Shown piece after piece: positions 43,822 through 52,685 of a stretch of 64,000 nucleotides of DNA (within the stretch, counting starts at the first letter, position 1; the number at the start of each line of letters is the position of its first letter). Both the position numbers and the translations under genes were made by a program. Source of the DNA: Nocardia xishanensis NBRC 101358 (lineage in GTDB: Bacteria; Actinomycetota; Actinomycetes; Mycobacteriales; Mycobacteriaceae). The stretch is taken from NCBI RefSeq assembly GCF_001613365.1, contig NZ_BDCF01000042.1, forward strand, positions 1-64,000, given 5' to 3'. The notes beneath the pieces were generated by a model. That model was not told the origin of the DNA and made no database searches. It worked only from the letters and a program-made list of their open reading frames with translations.

Positions 43822-44532
43822 CTATCGGTGCGGGTGGGTGACCTCCTCCGGCAGCGGCTTGCTCATGGCGACCCCCGAACCGGTCCACGTGTAGGTGATC
43901 GACACGGGACCGCCCTGCGGCGCGGCGAACGGCTCGTCGGCGACCAGCCACTTGTACTCGACGGTGACCGAGTCGCCGTTCGAGCTCGCCACGTAGGTGA
44001 ACGCGTAGGGCTCGGAAGTTGCTGTGCCCAGGTACTTTCCGTCGTGGAAGAACAGCACGTGGATCGGCGCGCCCGCGGACGCCCCGCCCGCCGCGCTCAC
44101 CCACAGCAGCTGCCCACAGCCGCCAGGCTGGTCGGCGGAGGCGTGCTCGGCCACCCAGCCTTCGCCCAGTCCGGCCACCGCGCCGCGCACACCCGGCGAC
44201 GCGAGATCGATACAGCGGCCGGGCCCGCTGATGCCGTTGTCCGGCGCGGTGACGGTGCCGGGTGCGGACGGGCTGGGCTGGGGCGCCGTGTGCGTCACGG
44301 TCGGCGGCGGATTCGTCCCTGGCGCGGCCACGGAGGGCGGCGCCGCGTCGCCGGGCGCGGGCTGCCGGGGCCCCGCGGGCGCGATCGTTCCCCCGGGAGC
44401 GGATGCCGGCGCGGCCACCGCCGTCGTCCGCTGTGAAGTTCGTGTCGGCTGCGTCGAATCGTCGCTCCCGCAACCTGCTGTCAACGCTGCCGCCGCGGCG
44501 ACCAGCGCGGCCAGTCGAACCATGTGGTTCAT
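43822..44532 (-). CDS. LppP/LprE family lipoprotein
   Basis: Lipoprotein of 236 residues. The signal peptide RLAALVAAAAALTAGCGS has the lipobox LTAGC. A Pro/Ala/Thr-rich linker (residues about 25-100) leads to a globular domain with CIDLASPGVRGAVAGLGEGW, LLWVSAAGG, and HVLFFHDGKYLGTATSEPYA, typical of the LppP/LprE family of mycobacteria. The function is unknown; it probably sits at the outer membrane face. ATG 44532 has AGGGG nearby; ATG 44523 is an alternative. It is divergent from the serine hydrolase gene. Confidence 0.8.
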   Translation of the reverse strand: MNHMVRLAALVAAAAALTAGCGSDDSTQPTRTSQRTTAVAAPASAPGGTIAPAGPRQPAPGDAAPPSVAAPGTNPPPTVTHTAPQPSPSAPGTVTAPDNGISGPGRCIDLASPGVRGAVAGLGEGWVAEHASADQPGGCGQLLWVSAAGGASAGAPIHVLFFHDGKYLGTATSEPYAFTYVASSNGDSVTVEYKWLVADEPFAAPQGGPVSITYTWTGSGVAMSKPLPEEVTHPHR

Positions 44533-44616
44533 GTCCCCTCGATTCTGTCGCGACCGTGCCATCGCACGCTCGCTTGTTGCATCGCGGTCGCGCCGGACAT
44601 CGCTACGCTGGGCAGA

Positions 44617-45843
44617 GTGAATGCGCCTGCAGGCTTGTTGGTGACGGTTGCCGCCGATCTGGACTCGGTGACGACGGCCGGGCCCGAAGACGATCCGGCC
44701 GATGCCGGGGTGAGCCGCGCCGCGATCGCCGCTGTGTGGGAATCGGTGCGCGACTGGTATCGGCTGGGTACCACACCGGCGATTCAGGTGTGCCTGCGAC
44801 GGAACGGGAAGATAGTCCTGAACCGGGCGATCGGGCACGGGTGGGGCAATGGGCCTGCGGACGGGCCGGATGTAGAGCGGGTGCTCGCCACACCGGACCT
44901 GCCGTTCTGCGGTTTCTCCACCGCCAAGGGCGTCTCGGCGGCGCTGATGGCCATGCTGATCGAGCAGGGTGCCTTCGCGCTGAAAGACCCTGTGTGCGAA
45001 TACATTCCGGAATTCGCCGCGAACGGCAAACAGCGCATCACGATCGGCGACGTGCTGTCGCATTCGGCGGGCGTCCCGTTCGTGACGCCGCCGTACCGGG
45101 GCCACCAGCTGGTGGTCGACGAGGAGCTTGCGGTGCGGGCGCTTGCCGATCTGCGGCCCAGCTGGCCGCCCGGTCGCTTCCGCGTCTACCACGCGCTGAC
45201 CAGCGGTTTGATTCAGCGGCTCTTGGTGCAGCGAGCCACCGGGAAGCGGATGCGGGAGCATCTGCACGACCAGGTGCTCGCACCGCTCGGATTTCGCTGG
45301 ACGAACTTCGGCGTGCGACCCGACGAGGTCGATCGGGTGGTGCCGAGCGTGCCGGTCGGTCCCGGTCCGTCGCAGGTGTGGAAGTTCTTGGCGCGCAAGG
45401 CGCTCGGCGGCGGTATGGGCGGTGCGATGAACGACGAGGGGACCCGCGCCTTCCTCACCGCCGAACTGCCGTCGGGCAATCTCGTCACCACCGCCTACGA
45501 ACTGTCCCGCTTCTACGAAATCCTCGGGCGCGGAGGAGAACTCGACGGCGTGCGGATCATGCGACCGGAGACCCTGCACGCGGCGGTGCGGCCCGTGAAC
45601 CGGATACCCGGCATCGCGGGCCGGGTCAGCGTGGCGGGCTACGAACTCGGCGCGAGCCGCTCGAAGTTCGGCCGCCATACCGAAACCCATTTCGGCCGCA
45701 GCGGCCTGACCACCCAGTACGGCTGGGCCGATCCCGCCAGAGGCCTCTCCGGCGCCATCCTGACCAGCGGCAAGGCGAAAGCAGACGCCGACCGCCCGTG
45801 GCGTCTGGTCGCCCAGATCTCGGCCGCGATCGACCGTCGGTAA
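44617..45843 (+). CDS. Beta-lactamase family serine hydrolase/esterase
   Basis: Protein of 408 residues of the class C beta-lactamase/EstB fold. The nucleophile motif is S-x-x-K in GFSTAKGVSAALM (about residues 103-115). The Tyr motif is YHAL in FRVYHALTSGLI, and the third motif appears as HFGRSG (HxG type). Such proteins in mycobacteria (LipE/LipL-like) are esterases, and true beta-lactam hydrolysis is unlikely but possible. The GTG start at 44617 lies 8 nt after TACGCT (44603-44608), so the message is likely leaderless. No signal peptide is seen. Confidence 0.85.
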   Translation: MNAPAGLLVTVAADLDSVTTAGPEDDPADAGVSRAAIAAVWESVRDWYRLGTTPAIQVCLRRNGKIVLNRAIGHGWGNGPADGPDVERVLATPDLPFCGFSTAKGVSAALMAMLIEQGAFALKDPVCEYIPEFAANGKQRITIGDVLSHSAGVPFVTPPYRGHQLVVDEELAVRALADLRPSWPPGRFRVYHALTSGLIQRLLVQRATGKRMREHLHDQVLAPLGFRWTNFGVRPDEVDRVVPSVPVGPGPSQVWKFLARKALGGGMGGAMNDEGTRAFLTAELPSGNLVTTAYELSRFYEILGRGGELDGVRIMRPETLHAAVRPVNRIPGIAGRVSVAGYELGASRSKFGRHTETHFGRSGLTTQYGWADPARGLSGAILTSGKAKADADRPWRLVAQISAAIDRR

Positions 45844-45994
45844 CGCCTGAACCGCGCAGGCGGCCGCGCGCGGGCCTGCGGTCTGCCTTGCGCCGCGTCG
45901 AGGCCGCGACCATCACAGCGACGCGGTGGCGGGTGTGAGCCGGTCCGGCGGACACGCCGCCGGGGCGGGTAGCGGCGGTGTAGCGTACTCGGAC

Positions 45995-46558
45995 ATGGAG
46001 TCTCGGCGGATCACGGTCGGTGACCGGGCCTGGACGGTGCGGGTCGACGGCCCGGAATCGCGGCACACGGTATTGCTCTTGCCCGACGCGGGCGATCCGG
46101 TGGACGTGTACGACCAGGTCGCGGCGCGGTTGCACACCTCGGACCTGCGCACCATCGCGGTGGAGTCCATCGAAGGGCTCGACCCGGCCGGAGTGCACGC
46201 GATCCTCGACCAGCTCGGCATCCCCTACACCCACGTCGCCGCGCGCGGCGCGGGCGCAACGGTGGCCTGGCAGACCTGCTCCGGCCCGTTCGGGCGGTTC
46301 ATCAGCCTGGTGGTCGCCGACCGCGGCCATCCCGCGTCGCCCGCCGCCGACGGCACCGTCGCCGACCCTGGCTGCCGTCCGCTGGAACTACCGGTGACCG
46401 TGCTGGTCACCAAGCGGTTGCCGCGGACGGTCGCCGACGGCTCGGGGCGCTTCGTCTACGGCGAATTCCGCGTGGTGCAGGTCGACGTCGACAACGTGGC
46501 CACCGAGGCCGACCACGAGATGGCCACCGAGATCGTGTTACGCACCAGCCTCTGGTGA
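45995..46558 (+). CDS. Small alpha/beta hydrolase-like protein, probably inactive
   Basis: Protein of 187 residues. HTVLLLPDAGDPVDVYDQVA resembles the first strand and oxyanion loop of alpha/beta hydrolases, and THVAARGAGATVAWQTCSGP the nucleophile elbow. The elbow Gly-x-Ser-x-Gly is replaced by R-G-A-G-A, so no catalytic Ser is present, and the protein lacks about a third of the usual length. A non-catalytic role is possible. TAGCGT lies 8 nt before ATG 45995, suggesting a leaderless message. Its end overlaps the convergent hydrolase gene by 21 nt. Confidence 0.6.
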   Translation: MESRRITVGDRAWTVRVDGPESRHTVLLLPDAGDPVDVYDQVAARLHTSDLRTIAVESIEGLDPAGVHAILDQLGIPYTHVAARGAGATVAWQTCSGPFGRFISLVVADRGHPASPAADGTVADPGCRPLELPVTVLVTKRLPRTVADGSGRFVYGEFRVVQVDVDNVATEADHEMATEIVLRTSLW

Positions 46559-47602
46559 TTCGGCCTTGCGCCGGTACACCGCCAGCCAGTCGAGCCAGTT
46601 GTCCATCTCCTCGAAGGCCTTGGCGCGCGGCTCGGCCGAGGACAGGAACACGTCGTGGCGGGCGCCCTCGATCGGCACGATGTTGGTGCGGTCGCCGAGG
46701 CAGCCGGACCAGCGCTGAATCTGCCTGACGTCGAGCACCGTGTCGGCCACGTCGGCGGCCGGACCGTACTTGCGCAGGAACTTGGTCAACCGGGAACGCA
46801 GGATCAGCGCGGGCACCCCGATGTCGAGGCCCTGATGCAGCCGGAACTGACCCCGGCGGATCGCGCGCAGCCAGCCGAAGCGCACCGGCGCACCGGCCAG
46901 CGGCTTCCAGTCCAGGTTGTAATCCCACTCGCCCGCCGCGGTCTTGTGCAGGCTGTCGCCGTAGGTGCTGATCGAGGCGCCCGGCATCTCCAGCATGGAA
47001 CGGAACCGGCCGAGCATGCCGATGATCGGCGTGCCGATCGTCCGGTAGTAGGACGGGCCTTGCAGGTCGAACCAGGGGCTGTTGAGCACTAGCCCGACGA
47101 TGCCGGAAGCGGCGACGCCCACGGTCCGGTTCAGCCGGTCCAGCCACAGCGGCATGATCAGGCCGCCGGTGGAATGCGCGACCAGCAGCACCTGCTCACC
47201 GGCCTCGGCCTTGACGATGCGCAGCGCCTCGTTCAGCTCCTCGTCGTAGAAGGCCAGGTCGGTGACGTAGTGCGGGCTCTGGCCGTCGCGCAGCGAGCGA
47301 CCGCACTTGCGCAGATCGAGGGCGTAGAAGCGGTGACCGCGCGCGGCGAAGTGCTCGGCGAGATGCTGCTGGAAGAAGTAGTCGGTGAAGCCGTGTACGT
47401 AGATCACGGCGCACTCGGTGGCGGCCGCGCCGGAATCGGGGAGATAGCGCACCAGGGTTGCCGAGATGTCGCCCTCACCGTCGGGGTCCGCGCCCAGCGG
47501 GATGGAACGCTGCTCGTACCCCGCTCCCAGGACATCCGGCCGCCATTTGCCTCCGGTCCGCTCCGTGATATCGGACACGTCTAGCGAGGTTTCGTTCGTC
47601 AC
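46538..47602 (-). CDS. Alpha/beta hydrolase, monoacylglycerol lipase-like
   Basis: Cytoplasmic serine hydrolase of about 354 residues, Hydrolase_4 type. HGFTDYF gives the oxyanion loop, and the nucleophile elbow is [13 protein letters not shown] (Ser in the GxSxG-like H-S-T-G-G). The catalytic His is in [13 protein letters not shown] and the Asp probably in [11 protein letters not shown]. The GTG start at 47602 lies about 8 nt after TACATT on the minus strand, suggesting a leaderless message; TTG 47611 is less likely. In M. tuberculosis a similar hydrolase gene lies near mqo. Confidence 0.85.
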   Translation of the reverse strand: MTNETSLDVSDITERTGGKWRPDVLGAGYEQRSIPLGADPDGEGDISATLVRYLPDSGAAATECAVIYVHGFTDYFFQQHLAEHFAARGHRFYALDLRKCGRSLRDGQSPHYVTDLAFYDEELNEALRIVKAEAGEQVLLVAHSTGGLIMPLWLDRLNRTVGVAASGIVGLVLNSPWFDLQGPSYYRTIGTPIIGMLGRFRSMLEMPGASISTYGDSLHKTAAGEWDYNLDWKPLAGAPVRFGWLRAIRRGQFRLHQGLDIGVPALILRSRLTKFLRKYGPAADVADTVLDVRQIQRWSGCLGDRTNIVPIEGARHDVFLSSAEPRAKAFEEMDNWLDWLAVYRRKAESPEAGA

Positions 47603-47790
47603 GAGACCCAATGTAGGCGAGGTACGGCCCGGAAAGAAGATCGCTCGCGACCTGGAGCGAGGGAGGTATCTATGTCACATTCCCCGGGTTCGTTGCCTGA
47701 ATGCGACGTCGCGAGGTGCACAATTGGCGATAGGTGAACGGCGGGTAACCTTATCGACCGCCGAGTCACGCCAGGCTCGAAACGAACACG

Positions 47791-47870
47791 TGCGCCCGTC
47801 GCGAACAACGACACGGCGCCGTCGCCACAACCGCATAGCGCCCGTCGCAAACAACCACATAGCGCCCGTG
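47791..47870 (+). repeat. Imperfect tandem repeat in the mqo upstream region
   Basis: About 23-nt units: GCGCCCGTCGCGAACAACG at 47792, a decayed unit GCGCCGTCGCCACAACC at 47816, GCGCCCGTCGCAAACAACC at 47838, and a partial AGCGCCCGTGCCC at 47861. The rest of the 47603-47930 gap shows nothing more that I recognise. Confidence 0.6.
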
Positions 47871-47930
47871 CCCAGGCCGAACCACCGTGCCGGTGGCCGC
47901 GCCAGAAGTGACAAGGAAGTCGATCTACCC

Positions 47931-49454
47931 GTGCCGAACGCTGCCATGACTGAAAAGACCGATGTAGTACTCATCGGTGCCGGGATCATGAGTGCCACCC
48001 TCGGTGCGCTGCTTCGCCAGCTGCAGCCGGAATGGTCGATCTCGTTGTTCGAGCGGCTGGACGCCGCGGCGGCGGAGAGCAGCGATCCCTGGAACAACGC
48101 GGGCACCGGACACTCCGCCCTGTGCGAGCTCAACTACAGCCCGCAGAACGCCGACGGCTCGGTCGACGTGACCAAGGCCGTCGACATCAACGAGCGCTTC
48201 CAGGTGTCGCGCCAGTTCTGGGCCTACGCGGTGGAGAACGGCGTCCTCGGCGACCCGTCCCGCTTCATCAACCCCATCCCGCACGTCAGCTACGTGCACG
48301 GCGCCGACGACGTGCAGTACCTGCGCAAGCGCTACGAGGCGCTGGCCCCGCACCCGCTGTTCGAGGGCATGGAGTACATCGACAGCCCCGACGAGTTCGC
48401 GCGCAGGCTGCCGCTGATGGCCAAGGGCCGCGACTTCTCCGACCCGGTCGCGCTGAACTGGACCGACGGCGGCACCGACATCGACTTCGGTTCGCTCACC
48501 AAGGAACTGCTCGCCCACCTGGGCGCCAGCGGCGCCGACCTGGCCTTCGGCCACGAGGTGCGCGACATCGACAAGCAGTCCGACGGCAGCTGGAAGGTCA
48601 GCGTCCGCAACCTGCGCACCCGCCAGACCCGCACGGTCGTGGCCAAGTTCGTCTTCGTCGGCGCGGGCGGCGGCGCGCTGCCGCTGCTGCAGAAGTCCGG
48701 CATCAAGGAGATCAAGGGCTTCGCGGGCTTCCCGGTCAGCGGCCAGTTCCTGCGCTGCACCAACCCGGATTTGATCGACAAGCACGAGGCCAAGGTGTAC
48801 GGCAAGGCCGCCGTCGGCGCGCCGCCGATGTCCGTGCCGCACTTGGACACTCGCGTCATCAACGGCAAGCCCGGCCTGCTGTTCGGCCCGTACGCGGGCT
48901 GGACCCCGAAGTTCCTCAAGGACGGCAGCAACACCGACCTTTTCAAGTCCATCCGTCCCGGTAACCTCGCGCCCATGCTCGGCGTCGGCGTCACCGAGCT
49001 GTCCCTGGTCAAGTACCTGGTCTCGGAGCTGCTCAAGTCGCAGTCCGGCAAGGTCTACACCATGGAGGAGTTCATCCCGCGGGCCGACGGCCGCGACTGG
49101 GAACTCATCACCGCGGGCCAGCGGGTGCAGATCATCCGCCGCAAGGGCATCGGCGGCGTGCTGGAACTCGGCACCGCCGTGATCGCCGCCAAGGACGGTT
49201 CGATCGCGGGTCTGCTCGGCGCCTCGCCGGGCGCCTCCACGTGTGTCACCGCCATGCTCGACGTGCTGCAGCGTTGCTTCCCGCGTGAGTACGCCGACTG
49301 GACCCCGCGCCTGCGCGAGATGATCCCGTCGCTGGGCGTGAAGCTCTCCGACGACAAAGCCCTGTTCCACGAGGTGTGGGACTGGACGAACAAGGCGCTG
49401 AACCTCAATAGCGCGAACACTCCGAGGCATGCAGGGGTCGCGCTCGCGCCGTAG
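47931..49454 (+). CDS. mqo: Malate:quinone oxidoreductase
   Basis: Membrane-associated FAD enzyme that oxidises malate to oxaloacetate and passes electrons to menaquinone. 507 residues from GTG 47931, 502 from ATG 47946. The FAD motif is [20 protein letters not shown], and [20 protein letters not shown] is the signature stretch of the family; also [23 protein letters not shown] lies 11 nt before GTG 47931, which decides for this start, though ATG 47946 gives the more usual N-terminus. It is the probable main malate oxidation route. Confidence 0.93.
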   Translation: MPNAAMTEKTDVVLIGAGIMSATLGALLRQLQPEWSISLFERLDAAAAESSDPWNNAGTGHSALCELNYSPQNADGSVDVTKAVDINERFQVSRQFWAYAVENGVLGDPSRFINPIPHVSYVHGADDVQYLRKRYEALAPHPLFEGMEYIDSPDEFARRLPLMAKGRDFSDPVALNWTDGGTDIDFGSLTKELLAHLGASGADLAFGHEVRDIDKQSDGSWKVSVRNLRTRQTRTVVAKFVFVGAGGGALPLLQKSGIKEIKGFAGFPVSGQFLRCTNPDLIDKHEAKVYGKAAVGAPPMSVPHLDTRVINGKPGLLFGPYAGWTPKFLKDGSNTDLFKSIRPGNLAPMLGVGVTELSLVKYLVSELLKSQSGKVYTMEEFIPRADGRDWELITAGQRVQIIRRKGIGGVLELGTAVIAAKDGSIAGLLGASPGASTCVTAMLDVLQRCFPREYADWTPRLREMIPSLGVKLSDDKALFHEVWDWTNKALNLNSANTPRHAGVALAP

Positions 49455-49472
49455 GTGTGATAGCAAGGCGCG

Positions 49473-49922
49473 ATGATGTCAACGGTTGCTCTCAAACGGT
49501 CATGGGCGCAAGATCTCGATACGGCGACCCTGTATCAGCTGTTGAAACTTCGCGTCGAAGTCTTTGTCGTCGAGCAGAAGTGCGCCTATCCGGAGTTGGA
49601 CGGACTCGATCTGCTGCCGGAGACCCGGCACTTCTGGCTCGATGACGAGGGGGAGGTCATCTGCACCCTGCGCCTGCTGGAAGAGCACGAGAACGGCGTC
49701 AAGTCGTTCCGCATCGGCCGGCTGTGTACGGCCGTGCCCGCTCGCGGGCACGGCTACACGACCCGGCTGCTACAGGCGGCGCTAGCCGAGGTCGGGTCGG
49801 CGACGGTGCGGTTGAACGCGCAGACCTATCTGGTGGACATGTACTCCAAGCACGGCTTCCAGCCGGACGGTGCGGAGTTCGAGGACGACGGGATCATGCA
49901 CGTACCCATGCGGCGCGGGTAG
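49473..49922 (+). CDS. GNAT acetyltransferase, ElaA-like
   Basis: N-acetyltransferase of 149 residues. The ElaA pattern is clear: TLYQLLKLRVEVFVVEQKCA, YPELDGLDLLPETRHFWL, RIGRLCTAVPARGHGYTTRL (acetyl-CoA loop RxxGxG/A) and LNAQTYLVDMYSKHGF. The acceptor is unknown. It starts 18 nt after mqo (ATG 49473, or 49476), so it is probably co-transcribed. The order mqo, GNAT, chelatase is also known in mycobacteria. Confidence 0.88.
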   Translation: MMSTVALKRSWAQDLDTATLYQLLKLRVEVFVVEQKCAYPELDGLDLLPETRHFWLDDEGEVICTLRLLEEHENGVKSFRIGRLCTAVPARGHGYTTRLLQAALAEVGSATVRLNAQTYLVDMYSKHGFQPDGAEFEDDGIMHVPMRRG

Positions 49923-50000
49923 CTCCCGCGCGGTCGGGTCGATGGTCGGGCGCGCGGGGCGGTGCGGGGGTGGCGGCGCCGCGCGCTTAGGCTGGGGGAC

Positions 50001-51995
50001 GTGTCCTTGTCCCGTGTAGAAACCGCTCTGTCGTCCCATTCGTCTCGGGTGGATGCCGAGGCGGGGTTTCCCTTCTCGGCGGTGGTCGGGCAGGAGCGGT
50101 TGCAGCTGGCGTTGATCTTGTGCGCGGTGCATCCTGGTATCGGCGGCGTGCTGGTGCGCGGGGAGAAGGGGACCGCGAAGTCGACCGTGGTGCGCGCGCT
50201 GGCGCACCTGCTGCCGCCGGTGGTGGACGAGACCGGCGCGCGGCCGGCGCGGCTGGTCGAGCTGCCGGTCGGGGCCACCGAGGATCGTGTGGTCGGATCG
50301 CTGGATCTGGAGCGGGTGCTGCGCGACGGCGAACAGGCGTTCCGGCCCGGTCTGCTGGCGGCCGCCCACCACGGCGTGCTCTACGTCGACGAGGTGAATC
50401 TGCTGCACGACCATCTGGTGGATGTGCTGCTCGACGCCGCGGCCATGGGCCGCGTGCACATCGAACGCGACGGCGTCTCGCATTCGCATCCCGCGCGCTT
50501 CGTACTGGTCGGGACCATGAATCCCGAAGAGGGCGAACTGCGCCCGCAGCTGCTCGACCGGTTCGGGCTCACCGTCGACGTTGCCGCCTCCCGCGACGTG
50601 GACGTGCGGATGGCGGTGGTGCGCCGCAGGCTCGACTACGAGGCCGATCCGGCCGGGTTCGCCGCCCGCTACGCCGCCGCCGACCGGGAGATCGCCGGTC
50701 GCATCATGGCGGCGCGCGACCGGCTGCCCGAGGTCGCGCTCGACGACGTGGAGCTGCGGCGAATCGCGGCCCTGTGCGCGTCTTTCGACGTCGACGGCAT
50801 GCGCGCGGATCTCGTCGTCGCCCGCACCGCGACCGCGCACGCGGCCTGGCGCGGCGGCGACGCCGTCACCGAGGACGACGTGCGGATCGCCGCGGAACTC
50901 GCACTGCCGCACCGACGTCGGCGCGACCCGTTCGACGAGCCGGGCATCAGCGAAGAGCAACTCGACGAAGCCATGAAAGAGGCCGCCGAGCAGGCCGATC
51001 GTGCGGAGGAGCCGACGCCGCCAACGGAATTCGACGGCGAACGCCCGGAAAACGATGGTTCCGACGAAGATCGCGGTCCCGAGGGGCCCGATGACGGTCC
51101 CGACGCGCCGCCCGAAGGTCCCGGCGGCGGTCCCGCACCGCGCGAAGGACGCACTGGCACACCCAATCCCAGCGCCGCGAAGCCGCCGCGCTGGGAGGTG
51201 CCCGGTGTCGGCGAAGGCGCGCCGGGCCGCCGGTCCCGCGCCCAGACCAGGCACGGCCGGGTCGTCCGCTCCACCACCGAGACCACCGCCGGTCTGCATC
51301 TGATCGGCACCGTCTTCGCCGCCGCGCCGCACCAGCACGGCCGCGGCCGGGTCGAGGGTCCCCTCGCCCTCGAAGCCGAGGACCTACGCGGCGCGTATCG
51401 CGAAGGGCGCGAGGGCAACCTGGTGGTCTTCGTGGTCGACGCGTCCGGCTCCATGGCAGCCAGGGACCGGCTGTCGGCCGTCACCGGCGCGGTGGTGAGC
51501 CTGCTGCGCGACGCGTATCAGCGCCGCGACAAGGTCGCCGTGATCACCGTGCGCGGCCAGGACGCCGAACTCGTACTGCCCCCGACTTCCTCGGTCGACA
51601 TCGCGGTCCGCCGCCTCGCCGGCCTGCGCACCGGCGGCAAGACGCCGCTGGCCGCGGGGCTGCTGAAGGCGCGCGAGGTGATTCACCGGGAACGCGTGCG
51701 CGACCCGCGCCGCCGCCCGATGCTGGTGCTGCTCACCGACGGTCGCGCCACCGGTGGCGTCGACCCGGTGCCGCGCGCCCGCGTCGCCGCCGCCCTGCTG
51801 GCCAAGGACGCGGTCACGGCGATGGTGGTGGACTGCGAGCGTGGCATGGTGCGGCTCGGGCTGGCGGCGGAGTTGGCGAGGGAGTTGCGCGGCGGATATC
51901 TGCGGCTCGCAGAGTTGACCGGGGCCGCGGTGGCGGACATCGTCCGCGCGGGCTCCGTGGACGGGCCCGCGGCGCGGTCCGCGCGCGCGGCCTGA
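50001..51995 (+). CDS. Magnesium-chelatase-like protein (ChlI-ChlD fusion)
   Basis: Protein of 664 residues that joins an AAA+ domain (ChlI-like) with a von Willebrand factor A domain (ChlD-like). Walker [10 protein letters not shown] (54-62), Walker [31 protein letters not shown] sensor region; then an acidic Pro/Gly linker (about 315-395) and the MIDAS motif [10 protein letters not shown] near 478. With CobN-like partners such proteins insert Co or Mg into tetrapyrroles. It stands directly before cobO, so it could be the cobaltochelatase motor. No cobN is in the window. The GTG start at 50001 follows TAGGCT by 7 nt. Confidence 0.88.
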   Translation: MSLSRVETALSSHSSRVDAEAGFPFSAVVGQERLQLALILCAVHPGIGGVLVRGEKGTAKSTVVRALAHLLPPVVDETGARPARLVELPVGATEDRVVGSLDLERVLRDGEQAFRPGLLAAAHHGVLYVDEVNLLHDHLVDVLLDAAAMGRVHIERDGVSHSHPARFVLVGTMNPEEGELRPQLLDRFGLTVDVAASRDVDVRMAVVRRRLDYEADPAGFAARYAAADREIAGRIMAARDRLPEVALDDVELRRIAALCASFDVDGMRADLVVARTATAHAAWRGGDAVTEDDVRIAAELALPHRRRRDPFDEPGISEEQLDEAMKEAAEQADRAEEPTPPTEFDGERPENDGSDEDRGPEGPDDGPDAPPEGPGGGPAPREGRTGTPNPSAAKPPRWEVPGVGEGAPGRRSRAQTRHGRVVRSTTETTAGLHLIGTVFAAAPHQHGRGRVEGPLALEAEDLRGAYREGREGNLVVFVVDASGSMAARDRLSAVTGAVVSLLRDAYQRRDKVAVITVRGQDAELVLPPTSSVDIAVRRLAGLRTGGKTPLAAGLLKAREVIHRERVRDPRRRPMLVLLTDGRATGGVDPVPRARVAAALLAKDAVTAMVVDCERGMVRLGLAAELARELRGGYLRLAELTGAAVADIVRAGSVDGPAARSARAA

Positions 51996-52036
51996 CCGGC
52001 GCGGGCCAGGTTTGAACTGAGGCACAAGGAGATTCG

Positions 52037-52651
52037 ATGCCCAAGGGCGTGCCGGAGACGGTTCCGGACGATGGACTGACCACGCGGCAGCGGCGCAACC
52101 AGCCGGTGCTGGCGGTGCACACGGGGCCGGGCAAGGGAAAGTCGACCGCGGCGTTCGGCATGGCGCTGCGGGCCTGGAACCAGGGGTTCGACGTCGCGGT
52201 CTTCCAGTTCGTGAAGAGCGCGAAGTGGAAGGTGGGCGAGGAGGCGGCGTTTCGCGCCCTCGGGCGGCTGCACGAGGAGACCGGCGCCGGCGGCGCGGTG
52301 GAGTGGCACAAGATGGGCGAGGGCTGGTCCTGGACCCGCAAGCACGGCACCGAGGAAGACCACGCATCTGCCGCCCTGGCCGGCTGGCGGGAGATCGCGC
52401 GCAGGCTCGACGCCGAACAGCACCGCTTCTATGTGCTCGACGAATTCACCTACCCGCTCGAGTGGGGCTGGGTCGACTTGGACGAAGTGGTCGATACGCT
52501 GGTCGCGCGGCCCGGCAACCAGCACGTCGTCATCACCGGCCGCGACGCGCCGCAGGCGTTGCTCGATGCCGCCGACCTGGTGACCGAGATGACCAAGATC
52601 AAGCATCCGATGGACGCTGGTCGCAAGGGGCAGCGGGGGATCGAATGGTGA
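52037..52651 (+). CDS. cobO: Cob(I)yrinic acid a,c-diamide adenosyltransferase
   Basis: Adds the 5'-deoxyadenosyl group to the cobalt of corrinoids, using ATP. 204 residues with P-loop GPGKGKST (30-37) and family stretches VFQFVKSAKWKVGEE, VLDEFTYPLEWGWVD and VVITGRDAPQALLDAADLVT, all of CobA/CobO type. AAGGAGA lies before ATG 52037. It belongs to the cobalamin block with the chelatase-like gene upstream and cobB 34 nt downstream. Confidence 0.95.
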   Translation: MPKGVPETVPDDGLTTRQRRNQPVLAVHTGPGKGKSTAAFGMALRAWNQGFDVAVFQFVKSAKWKVGEEAAFRALGRLHEETGAGGAVEWHKMGEGWSWTRKHGTEEDHASAALAGWREIARRLDAEQHRFYVLDEFTYPLEWGWVDLDEVVDTLVARPGNQHVVITGRDAPQALLDAADLVTEMTKIKHPMDAGRKGQRGIEW

Positions 52652-52685
52652 ACCGGCGTCGCGTGGTCGCGCGCCGTCCGGTGGC

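Noticed and set aside
44617-45843. True class C beta-lactamase
   Set aside because: No signal peptide, and the motifs agree better with cytoplasmic esterases of the same fold.
47925-49466. 513-codon open frame antisense to mqo
   Set aside because: It mirrors the codon pattern of mqo on the other strand; mqo itself has all family motifs.
49923-50000. Cobalamin riboswitch before the chelatase/cobO/cobB genes
   Set aside because: The gap is under 100 nt and no GCCACTG-type B12 box or suitable leader was found there or before cobO.
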